Part shown: in pieces, positions 1 through 9,399 of the stretch
Numbering within the stretch: the stretch's first letter is position 1
How the letters are laid out: each line of letters starts with the position of its first letter
Program-made: the position numbers and the translations under genes
Assembly: GCA_029224185.1 (NCBI GenBank)
Contig: JANZKI010000043.1
Location: forward strand, 1 to 64,000
Direction: 5' to 3'
Source: Karalla daura
Taxonomy: Eukaryota; Chordata; Actinopteri; Chaetodontiformes; Leiognathidae
DNA length: 64,000 nt
The notes under the pieces: model-generated
Seen by the model: the letters and a program-made list of their open reading frames with translations, nothing else
What the model was told of the DNA's origin: nothing
The model's database searches: none

Positions 1-1048
1 CATTCTAGACCTGCAGGCAGTGCCTTTCAGCTCGAGAGCCGTCTCACTGACGAAACTTTATAACATTTCTTTGTAGTTTTAATGTTTTATTCATTATACA
101 ATTACTTTTGAATTTTATAAAGCATTGCGGGAATATATTTCCACAGGAGAAAGATCTACTGTGGTGTCTGTGAAGAAGCTGAGACGGGCGAGAGACAATT
201 TTATAGTAAATAGTTTAAAAAGCTAGCAATTGCCGTAACTGAACAGGTATGAATCGGGCAAGCAGACCGTCCTTCTTCCTGTCACGTCATGTCCTTTTTC
301 CTGAAAGGCGATCAGACGTCATTGTGCGCATGTGCAGTGTACACAGAGCACAGATCGGGTACTTCCGCCCAGATCGGGTACCGACAAGCTGCCATGTCAC
401 CCTTGGCCTGTGGCAGTTGTCATGTTTGTGGCCGTCTCAGACACTTCCGGTCGTAGTAGGAGACTGAAACTCGGCATGGTTGATATTCCTGACCTCCGGA
501 TGAACATATTAAGGGCCACATTCACAGATCAGGTGCTCTATAAGCTATAGCCAACTAGACCATCAGATTCTAGAGGCTTCCCAGAGCAGATCTCTTTCTA
601 AAGGTGCTGTGAATCTGAAATTTTTTACTATGTTGAAGGGGGGGCCTGGACAAGCAGATATGTGTTGGTTTGGTCCTCATCGGAGCCATACTTTTTGAAG
701 GGCGGGGCTTTGAACATTCACCATTTCCTACCCATGAGGGCTCGCCACGGTCACAAAAATAGACCGAATGGCCTGAAACTCAATCTGCAGACGCCATGGG
801 GGACCTGGAGCACACCTCCTGAGCCCTGCCACCATAGACCCTTGGGAAAGCAAAGTTGCTCGAGAAAGGTGCTATCAACATGGAGGCAAAAAATCCTAAT
901 TCATGACTTTTTGACAAACAACATAGTCAAAAACCAGGAGGAAACTTCAAGGGGAAGGTATTTTTCTCTCCCCTCCTCCCTTCTGACTCAGGCACATTAA
1001 AAACTACGAATCGAATCGAATCGTTACGGCGTGTTCACAACCGCCATC
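1..1048. other. Single-copy 5' flank, no gene recognised
   Basis: This is non-repetitive sequence upstream of the first candidate exon. Short open frames occur (for example 249-467 and 662-1000), but none has recognisable domains, and they overlap one another in different frames. Visible small structures are a 12-bp direct repeat CAGATCGGGTAC at 351-362 and 370-381, and a short AATCG repeat at 1007-1023 just before the start codon. I see no TATA box convincingly placed for the gene at 1049. The stretch could hold its promoter and 5' UTR, or the edge of an unrelated neighbour. Confidence 0.5.
311..450. promoter_or_regulatory. Possible TATA-less promoter patch (CRE/NRF1/ETS-like sites)
   Basis: Three sequences that resemble common vertebrate promoter elements lie close together: GACGTCAT at 315-322 (CRE/ATF-like), TGCGCATGTGC at 325-335 (one base from an NRF1-like core) and ACTTCCGG at 443-450 (ETS-like, minus-strand CCGGAAGT). 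A second ACTTCCG lies at 361-367. The direction is not determined. It could serve the candidate gene starting at 1049 or a gene leaving the window to the left. Such short motifs occur by chance, so this is only a suggestion. Confidence 0.22.
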
Positions 1049-1082
1049 ATGGTTGGACAGCTGAGATTGGTCCTCCTTTTCT
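1049..1082 (+). CDS. Candidate exon 1: signal-peptide start of a teleost receptor-like gene
   Basis: An ATG in a good initiation context (CCGCCATCATGG) opens a hydrophobic stretch, MVGQLRLVLLF, typical of the first half of a signal peptide. It is cut after one base of the next codon by a consensus donor, GTAAGT, at 1083. The outgoing phase is 1, which matches the mini-exon at 1238 and the ectodomain exon at 2279. Signal peptides split between a short first exon and a tiny second exon are known in vertebrate Fc-receptor-like and other leukocyte receptor genes. The frame does stay open past the donor to 1345, so an unspliced reading is possible, but its later residues look like intron translation. 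The exon was inferred by eye, without transcript evidence. Confidence 0.45.
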
Positions 1083-1237
1083 GTAAGTTCGGCATTTTGC
1101 CACTTTCCGTCTTTATGAATGCAGACCACTATGTACAAGTGTCAGGTAACCCCGTCATTGTGTATTCTCCTCAGTATATTTATTGCAAGGAAAGCCGATA
1201 TAAATACGTTCATTCAAAGATTGTTTTTCCCCTGCAG
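1083..1237 (+). other. Candidate intron 1 (155 bp)
   Basis: It is bounded by GTAAGT at 1083 and a pyrimidine-rich acceptor, TTTTTCCCCTGCAG, ending at 1237. Short introns of this size are common in compact fish genomes. The sequence is AT-richer than its flanks and carries no recognisable element. Confidence 0.4.
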
Positions 1238-1264
1238 ATTTCTCTCCTGAGAAGAGAGCACAAG
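1238..1264 (+). CDS. Candidate 27-nt mini-exon 2 (end of signal peptide)
   Basis: Twenty-seven bases lie between a strong acceptor (polypyrimidine then CAG, ending 1237) and a donor, GTCAGT, at 1265. The length is divisible by three and the phase is 1 on both sides. Joined between exon 1 and exon 3 it reads YFSPEKRAQ and then A-NLPPPK across the next junction. This gives a plausible signal-peptide end and mature N-terminus, and it is the main reason to accept the exon. The donor is weaker than that of exon 1. A direct splice from exon 1 to exon 3 is also in phase, so the mini-exon may be alternative or absent. Confidence 0.38.
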
Positions 1265-1361
1265 GTCAGTCCTCAAGTCATCAGGTTCTCACACCTTGGA
1301 CAGTCAAAGACAGGACTGATCAAACATGTCCTCCGAAAAGCCTAATTAATGTTAAGAGTGT

Positions 1362-2022
1362 AGAGACAGAGGTACAAAGAGACAGAGATGCAAAGAGACA
1401 AAGATACAAAGAGACAGAGATACAAAGATACAATGAGACAAAGAGACAAAGATGCAAAGATACAGAGATACATAGAGACAAAGATACAAAGATACAATGA
1501 TACAAAGAGATACAGATACAAAGATACAATGATACAAAGAGATACAGATACAAAGATAGAAAGAGACAGAGATACAAAGATACAACGAGACAAAGAGACA
1601 AAGATACAAAGAGACAGAGATAAAAAGAGACAAAGATACAAAGATACAATGATACAAAGAGATACAGATACAAAGATAGAAAGAGACAAAGAGACAGAGA
1701 TACAAAGATACAAAGAGACCAAGAGACTGAGCGCCAAAGAGACAGAGAGAGAGAGAAGACAAAGAGACAGAGACAGAGAGACCTAGAGACCGAGCGACAA
1801 AGAGACAGAGATACAAAGATCCAAAGAGACAGAGATACAAAGATACAAACATACAAAGATACGAGACAGAGATACAAAGATCCAAAGAGACAGAGATACA
1901 AAGAGACACAGAGACAAAGATACAGAGCTACAAAGAGACAGAGGTACCAAGATACAGAGACAGAGATGCAAAGATACAAAGATACAAAGAGACAGAGATA
2001 CAAAGATACAAAGAGACAGAGA
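1362..2022. repeat. AGAGACAAAGATACA-type microsatellite (intron 2)
   Basis: This is a purine-rich compound microsatellite built from 6-bp steps (AGAGAC, AAAGAT, ACAAAG) that combine into 12- to 18-bp variants. It lies inside candidate intron 2 (1265-2278). The complementary orientation (TCTTTGTCTC) is used in all blocks of the large array after 4970 and at 33735-34098. The open frames across it on both strands arise from the 6-bp period. Confidence 0.95.
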
Positions 2023-2278
2023 TCTGAGACAGAGCTCTGCAACCCCCTAAACTGTCAATTTATCCATCAATGATCCTAGAGACAGACTCTGCCACTCTGA
2101 ACTGTCCTACTCCTCCCTCTGCGACACATCCACCATCAGTATTCAGCGCGAATAGACGTTCACTTCATGCAGTGGATTTGCATTGAGATACCCAACAACA
2201 GGACGACATATTTTCATCTTATTTACATCAAATAAACGCATTTGTCAGTCGTTTAATCCAACTTGTTTTGTGTCACAG
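2023..2278 (+). other. Non-repetitive end of candidate intron 2
   Basis: This is single-copy sequence between the microsatellite and the acceptor of exon 3. It ends in a pyrimidine-rich tract, ACTTGTTTTGTGTCACAG, at 2278. An AATAAA hexamer at about 2231 is probably incidental. No coding signal is seen. Confidence 0.5.
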
Positions 2279-2568
2279 CGAACCTTCCTCCACCTAAACC
2301 GACAGTGAGTCCTCCAGAGGTCCCAGAGGCCGACTCCGTCACGCCGAACTACCTTTGTCTCCTTTGTTTCCTTCAGTGTCCAAGTGTTTCTTCTGTAAAA
2401 CAAATGGAGGAAATATGGATGGGGTCTCCTGTAAGATGACACTGACCGGATCAGATCTGCTGATCTCAAACCACAGTTCATCCACTGACGTCAGAGTCAG
2501 GTGTTTATACACTTTCTATTTGGAGGAGGAGAACTGTCCATGTTCTGTCTCCTCCATTATCGTACATG
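2279..2568 (+). pseudogene. Ectodomain exon of a teleost receptor-like gene, apparently frameshifted
   Basis: The acceptor CAG at 2276-2278 and a strong donor GTGAGT at 2569 bound 290 nt. Entering in phase 1, the first part reads A-NLPPPKPTVSPPEVPEADSV, a proline-rich start leading toward the first cysteine strand. From about 2352 the sensible frame is shifted: KCFFCK, then SCKMTLTGSDLL, then DVRVRCLYTFYL and SSIIVHG, which ends in phase 1. The spacing is C-x2-C-x11-C-x23-C-x10-C-x-C. A 291-nt exon would be a clean 1-1 exon, so one base seems to be missing near 2350. Staying in the first frame reaches a stop soon after. The pattern resembles, from memory, uncharacterised teleost proteins with LPPPKLTV and SC-x2-TLTG motifs. 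Alternatives are a 72-bp intron at 2305-2376 (GTGAGT to CAG), which does not restore phase, or a sequencing error. Function is unknown. Confidence 0.5.
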
Positions 2569-2580
2569 GTGAGTTACAGG

Positions 2581-3384
2581 AGACAAAGATACAAAGAGGC
2601 AGAGATACAGATACAATGAGACAAAGAGACAAAGATACACAGAGACACAGATGCAAAGATACAAAGAGACAAAGAGACAAAGAGACAGAGATACAAAGAG
2701 ACAGACAGATAGAGAGAGACAAAGAGACAGAGAGAGAGACAAAGAGAGAGAGACAAAGAGAAAGAGAGACGAAGAGACAAAGACAAAAAGAGACAGTTTC
2801 AGAGAGACAAAGAGAAAAACAGACAGTGACAGAGACAGAGAGACAAAGAGAAAGAGACAAAGAGCGAGAGACAGAGAGACAAATGGACAAAGAGAGAGAC
2901 AAAGATACGAGACAAAGAGACAGAGATACAAAGAGACAGAGATACAACGAGACAAAGAGACAGAGGTACAAAGAGACACAGATACAAAGATACAATGAAA
3001 CAATGATACAAAGAGACACAGATACAAAGATAGAAAGAGACAAAGAGACACAGATACAAAGATAGAAAGAGACAAAGAGACACAGATACAAAGATAGAAA
3101 GAGACAAAGAGACAGAGATACAAAGATACAAAGAGACTGAGAGACCGAGCGCCAAATAGACAGAGAGAGAGAAGACAAAGAGACAGAGACAGAGACCTAG
3201 AGACTGAGCGACAAAGAGACAGAGATACAAAGATCAAAAGGGACAGAGATACAAAGATACAAACAGACAAAGATACGAGACAGAGATCCAAAGATCCAAA
3301 GAGACAGAGATACAAAGATACAAAGATACAAAGAGACAGAGATACAAAGATACAAAGAGACAGAGATACAAAGATGCAAAGATG
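2581..3384. repeat. AGAGACAAAGATACA-type microsatellite, left arm
   Basis: This is the same purine-rich 6-bp-step repeat as 1362-2022, starting 12 bp after the splice donor at 2569. The middle part (about 2700-2900) is enriched in plain GAGA steps. It abuts the inverted minisatellite at 3385. The matching complementary block lies at 4970-5245 on the other side of the inversion point, so transcripts could pair. Confidence 0.95.
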
Positions 3385-4262
3385 CCTGCGCCTCCACTAG
3401 AGCCTCATCCAGGGCCATGGCTTCAGCCTCTGCTTTGGCTCGAGGCCTGAGCTTCCGCCTCAGCCTCACCCAGGACCGTAGCCTGAGCCTCTGTTTCAGC
3501 CTCACCCAGAGCCCTGGCCTCAGCCTCCGCTTCCGTCCGAGGCCAAGCCTCCGCTTCAGCCTCACACAGGACCCAGGCCTGACCCTCCGCTTCCGTCTGA
3601 CGCCGAGCCTCCGCTTCAGCCTCACCCAGGGCCCTGGTCTCAACCTCCGATTCGGCTCGAGGCCTGAGCCCCCGCTTCAGCCTCACCCAGGACCGTGGCC
3701 TGAGCCTCCGTTTCAGCCTCACCCAGAGCCCTGGCCTCAGCCTCCGATTCGGTTTGAGGCCGAGCCTCCGTTTCAGCCTCACACAGGACCCAAACCTGAG
3801 CCTTCGCTTCTGTCCGAGGCCGAACCTCCGTTTCAGCCTCACCCAGAGCCCTGGCCTCAGCCTCCGCTTCCGTCCGAGGCCGAGCCTCCGCTTCAGCCTC
3901 ACACAGGACCCAGGCCTGACCCTCCGCTTCCGTCTGACGCCGAGCCTCCGCTTCAGCCTCACCCAGGGCCCTGGTCTCAACCTCCGATTCGGCTCGAGGC
4001 CTGAGCCCCCGCTTCAGCCTCACCCAGGACCGTGGCCTGAGCCTCCGTTTCAGCCTCACCCAGAGCCCTGGCCTCAGCCTCCGATTCGGTTTGAGGCCGA
4101 GCCTCCGTTTCAGCCTCACACAGGACCCAAGCCTGAGCCTTCGCTTCTGTCCGAGGCCGAGCCTCCGTTTCAGCCTCACCCAGGGCCCTGGTCTCAACCT
4201 CCGATTCGGCTTGAGGCCGAACCTCCGTTTCAGCCTCAACCAGGATCCTGGTCTCCGCCTCT
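3385..4262 (-). repeat. GAGGCTGAA-type minisatellite, inverted segment
   Basis: This is the reverse complement of the units that fill 4263-31059. Its 36-bp and 60-bp units read CAGCCTCACCCAGG and CCTCCGCTTC on the plus strand. A block of about 337 bp is repeated directly inside it (3564 onward matches 3901 onward). It is the only long stretch of the minisatellite in this orientation. Confidence 0.93.
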
Positions 4263-4290
4263 GAGGCTGAGGTCAGGGCCCTGGGTGTGG
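4235..4290. repeat. Inversion point of the minisatellite
   Basis: Units change from minus to plus orientation here. GCCTC-T-GAGGC around 4258-4268 is a hairpin with a single-base loop, and CCAGGATCCTGG just before it is a 12-bp palindrome. Flanking sequence on the two sides is approximately complementary but not perfect, as expected for an old inverted junction between repeat units. Confidence 0.7.
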
Positions 4291-7200
4291 CTGAAGCAGA
4301 GGCTCAGGCCTGGGCCCTGGGTGAGGCAAAAACGGAGGCTCAGGCCACGGTCCTGGGTGAGGCTGAAACGGAGGCTGAGGTCAGGGCCCTGGGTGTGGCT
4401 GAAGCAGAGGCTCAGGCCTGGGCCCTGGGTGAGGCTGAAGCGGAGGCTCGGCCTCGGACGGAAGCGGAGGCTGAGGTCAAGGCTCTGGGTGAGGCAGAAG
4501 TGGAGGCTCAGGCCAGGGCCCTATGTGAGGCTGAGACGGAGGCTCGGCCTCAAACCGAATCGGAGGCTGAGGCCAGGGCTCTGGGTGAGGCTGAAACGGA
4601 GGCTCAGGCCACGGTCCTGGGTGAGGCTGAAACGGAGGCTGAGGTCAGGGCCCTGGGTGTGGCTGAAGCAGAGGCTCAGGCCTGGGCCCTGGGTGAGGCT
4701 GAAGCGGAGGCTCGGCCTCGGACGGAAGCGGAGGCTGAGGCCAGGGCTCTGGGTGAGGCTGAAACAGAGGCTCAGGCTACGGTCCTGGGTGAGGCTGAGG
4801 CGGAAGCTCAGGCCTCAAACCGAATCGGAGGCTGAGGCCAGGGCTCTGGGTGAGGCTGAAACGGAGGCTCAGGCCACGGTCCTGGGTGAGGCTGAAACGG
4901 AGGCTCGGCCTCGGACAGAAGCGGAGGCTCAGGCCTGGGTCCTCTTTGAGGCTCTAGCGGAGGCTCAGGCATCTTTGCATCTTTGTATCTCTGTCTCTTT
5001 ATACCTTTGTATCTTTGTCTCTTTGTCTCTTTGTATCTTTGTATCTTTGTATCTTTGTATCTTTGTATCTTTGTGTCTTTGTATCCTTGTGTCTTTGTCT
5101 CTGTATCTTTGTATCTTTGTATCTTTGTGTCTATGTATCTTTGTCTTTCTATTTCTCTTTGTCGCTCTCTGTCTCTTTGTCTCTCTCTCTTTGTCTCGTT
5201 GTCTCTTTGTCTCTCTGTCTCTCTGTCTCTTTGTATCTTTGTGGGTAAGGCTGAAGCGGCTCGGCCTCGGACCGAAGCGGAGGCTGAGGACAGGGCCCTG
5301 GGTGAGGCTGAAGCGGAGGCTCGGCCTCGGACGGAAGCGGAGGCTCAGGCCTTGGTCCTGTGTGAGGCTGAAATGGAGGCTCGGCCTCAAACCCAATCGG
5401 AGGCTGAGGCCAGGGCTCTGGGTGAGGCTGAAGTGGAGGCTCAGGCCAGGGCCCTGTGTGAGGCTGAAACGTAGGCTCGGCCTCAAACCTTATCGGAGGC
5501 TGAGGCCAGGGCTCTGGTTGAGGCTCCAGCGGAGGCTCAGGCTCAATCTCTGTCTCTTTATACCTTTGAATCTTTGTCTCTCTGTCTCTTTGTATCTTTG
5601 TGGGTAAGGCTGAAGCAGCTCGGCCTCGGACCGAAGCGGAGGCTGAGGACAGGGCCCTGTGTGAGGCCGAAGCGGAGGCCATGGCCTGGGCCCTGGGTGA
5701 GGCTGAAACGGAGGCAATGGCCTGGGCCCTGGGTGAGGCTGAAACGGAGGTTGAGACCAGGGCCCTGTGTGAGGCTGAAACGGAGGCTCGGCCTCAAACC
5801 GAATCGGAGGCTGAGGCCAGGGCTCTGGTTGAGGCTCAAGCTGAGGCTCGGGCATCTTTGCATCTTTGTATTTCTGTCTCTTTATACCTTTGTCTCTTTG
5901 TCTCTTTGTCTCTTTGTCTCTTTGTCTCTTTGTCTCTTTGTATCTTTGTCTCTTTGTCTCTTTGTCTCTTTGTATCTTTGTATCTTTGTATCTTTGTGTC
6001 TATGTATCTTTTTCTTTCTATTTCTCTTTGTCGCTCTCTGTCTCTTTGTCTCTCTCTCTTTGTCTCGTTGTCTCTTTGTCTCTTTGTCTCTTTGTATCTT
6101 TGTGGGTAAGGCTGAAGAGGCTCGGCCTCGGACCGAAGCGGAGGCTGAAGACAGGGCCGTGTGTGAGGCTGAACCGGAGGCCATGGCATGGGCCCTGGGT
6201 GAGGCTGAAACGGAGGCTCAGCCTTGGACGGAAGCGGAGGGTCAGGCCTGGGTCCTGTGTGAGGCTGAAATGTAGGCTCGGCCTCAAACCCAATCGGAGG
6301 CTGAGGCCAGGACCCTGGGTGAGGCTGAAACGGAGGCTCAGGCCACGGTCCTGGGTGAGGCTGAAGCGGAAGCTCAGGTAAAGGCCCTAGGTGAGGCTGA
6401 AGCGGGGGCTCAGGCCTCGAGCCGAATCGGAGGTTGAGACCAGGGCCCTGTGTGAGGCTGAAATGGAGGCTCGGCCTCGGACGGAAGCGGAGGCTCAGGC
6501 CTTGGTCCTGTGTGAGGCTGAAATGGAGGCTCGGCCTCAAACCCAATCGGAGGCTGAGGCCAGGGCTCTGGGTGAGGCTGAAGTGGAGGCTCAGGCCAGG
6601 GCCCTGTGTGAGGCTGAAATGGAGGCTCGGCCTCAAACCGAATCGGAGGCTGAGGCCAGGGCTCTGGTTGAGGCTCAAGCTGAGGCTCGGGCATCTTTGC
6701 ATCTTTGTATTTCTGTCTCTTTATACCTTTGTATCTTTGTATCCTTGTCTCTTTGTCTCTTTGTCTCTTTGTCTCTTTGTCTCTTTGTCTCTTTTTCTCT
6801 TTGTATCTTTGTATCTTTGTCTCTTTGTCTCTTTGTCTCTTTGTCTCTTTGTATCTTTGTATCTTTGTCTTTCTATTTCTCTTTGTCGCTCTCTGTCTCT
6901 TTGTCTCTCTCTCTTTGTCTCGTTGTCTCTTTGTCTCTCTGTCTCTTTGTATCTTTGTGGGTAAGGCTGAAGAGGCTCGGCCTCGGACCGAAGCGGAGGC
7001 TGAGGACAGGGCCGTGTGTGAGGCTGAACCGGAGGCCATGGCCTGGGCCCCGGGTGAGGCTGAAACGGAGGCTCAGCCTCGGACGGAAGCGGAGGCTCAG
7101 GCCTTGGTCCTGTGTGAGGCTGAAATGGAGGCTCGGCCTCAAACCCAATCGGAGACTGAGGCCAGGTCTCTGGGTGAGGCTGAAGTGGAGGCTCAGGCCA

Positions 7201-9399
7201 GGGCCCTGTGTGAGGCTGAAACGTAGGCTCGGCCTCAAACCGAATCGGAGGCTGAGGCCAGGGCTCTGGTTGAGGCTCCAGCGGAGGCTCAGGCTCAATC
7301 TCTGTCTCTTTATACCTTTGAATCTTTGTCTCTCTGTCTCTTTGTATCTTTGTGGGTATGGCTGAAGCAGCTCGGCCTCGGACCGAAGCGGAGGCTGAGG
7401 ACAGGGCCCTGTGTGAGGCCGAAGCCGAGGCCATGGCCTGGGCCCTGGGTGAGGCTGAAACGGAGGCTCAGGCCACGGTCCTGGGTGAGGCTGAAGCGGA
7501 AGCTCAGGTAAAGGCCCTAGGTGAGGCTGAAGCGGGGGCTCAGGCCTCAAGCCGAATCGGAGGTTGAGACCAGGGCCCTGGTTGAGGCTGAAACGGAGGC
7601 TCGGCCTCAAACCCAATCGGAGGCTGAGGCCAGGGCTCTGGGTGAGGCTGAAGCGGAGGGTTGGCCTCGGACGGAAGCGGAGGCTGAGGTCAGGGCTCTG
7701 GGTGAGGCTGAAGTGGAGGCTCAGGCCAGGGCCCTGTGTGAGGCTGAAACGTAGGCTCGGCCTCAAACCGAATCGGAGGCTGAGGCCAGGGCTCTGGTTG
7801 AGGCTCCAGCGGAGGCTCAGGCTCAATCTCTGTCTCTTTATACCTTTGAATCTTTGTCTCTCTGTCTCTTTGTATCTTTGTGGGTATGGCTGAAGCAGCT
7901 CGGCCTCGGACCGAAGCGGAGGCTGAGGACAGGGCCCTGTGTGAGGCCGAAGCGGAGGCAATGGCCTGGGCCCTGGGTGAGGCTGAAACGGAGGCTGAGG
8001 CCACGGTCTTGGGTGAGGCTGAAGCGGAAGCTCAGGTAAAGGCCCTAGGTGAGGCTGAAGCGGGGGCTCAGGCCTCGAGCCGAATCGGAGGTTGAGACCA
8101 GGGCCCTGTGTGAGGCTGAAACGGAGGCTCGGCCTCAAACCGAATCGGAGGCTGAGGCCAGGGCTCTGGTTGAGGCTCAAGCTGAGGCTCGGGCATCTTT
8201 GCATCTTTGTATTTCTGTCTCTTTATACCTTTGTCTCTTTGTCTCTTTGTCTCTTTGTCTCTTTGTCTCTTTGCATCTTTGTATCTTTGTGTCTATGTAT
8301 CTTTGTCTTTCTATTTCTCTTTGTCGCTCTCTGTCTCTTTGTCTCTCTCTCTTTGTCTCGTTGTCTCTTTGTCTCTTTGTCTCTTTGTATCTTTGTGGGT
8401 AAGGCTGAAGAGGCTCGGCTTCGGACCGAAGCGGAGGCTGAGGACAGGGCCGTGTGTGAGGCTGAACCGGAGGCCATGGCATGGGCCCTGGGTGAGGCTG
8501 AAACGGAGGCTCAGCCTTGGACGGAAGCGGAGGGTCAGGCCTGGGTCCTGTGTGAGGCTGAAATGTAGGCTCGGCCTCAAACCCAATCGGAGGCTGAGGC
8601 CAGGACTCTGGGTGAGGCTGAAACGGAGGCTGAGGCCACGGTCCTGGGTGAGGCTGAAGCGGAAGCTCAGGTAAAGGCCCTAGGTGAGGCTGAAGCGGGG
8701 GCTCAGGCCTCGAGCCGAATCGGAGGTTGAGACCAGGGCCCTGTGTGAGGCTGAAATGGAGGCTCGGCCTCGGACGGAAGCGGAGGCTCAGGCCTTGGTC
8801 CTGTGTGAGGCTGAAATGGAGGCTCGGCCTCAAACCCAATCGGAGGCTGAGGCCAGGGCTCTGGGTGAGGCTGAAGTGGAGGCTCAGGCCAGGGCCCTGT
8901 GTGAGGCTGAAATGGAGGCTCGGCCTCAAACCGAATCGGAGGCTGAGGCCAGGGCTCTGGTTGAGGCTCAAGCTGAGGCTCGGGCATCTTTGCATCTTTG
9001 TATTTCTGTCTCTTTATACCTTTGTTTCTTTGTCTCTTTGTCTCTTTGTCTCTTTGTCTCTTTGTCTCTTTTTCTCTTTGTATCTTTGTCTCTCTGTCTC
9101 TTTGTATCTTTGTGGGTAAGGCTGAAGCGGCTCGGCCTCGGACCAAAGCGGAGGCTGAGGACAGGGCCCTGTGTGAGGCTGAAGCGGAGGCTCGGCCTCG
9201 GACGGAAGCGGGAACTCAGGCCACGGTCCTGGGTGAGGCTGAAGCAGAGGTTCGGCCTCGGACGGAAGCGGAGGCTGAGGTCAGGGCTCTGGGTGAGGTT
9301 GAAGTGGAGGCTCAGGCCAGGGCCCTGTGTGAGGCTGAAACGGAGGCTCGGCCTCAAACCGAATCGGAGGCTGAGGCCAGGGCTCTGGTTGAGGCTCAA

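Noticed and set aside
1031..1345. Single 104-codon gene without introns starting upstream of 1049
   Set aside because: The frame crosses a consensus donor at 1083, and the later residues have no protein-like character. The spliced model joins in phase to two further exons.
1320..2042. Leu/Ser/Cys/Phe/Val-rich frames resembling membrane segments
   Set aside because: They are translations of the 6-bp-step microsatellite on its minus strand, and similar peptides appear at every such block.
2305..2376. 72-bp intron inside exon 3 (GTGAGT to TTCCTTCAG)
   Set aside because: Both ends look like splice sites, but the 26-nt piece before it gives phase 0 while the exon after it needs phase 1. A single missing base explains the region better.
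3754..5607. 617-codon frame crossing the inversion point
   Set aside because: It runs through inverted minisatellite, forward minisatellite and microsatellite without any domain. It exists only because these repeats lack stops.
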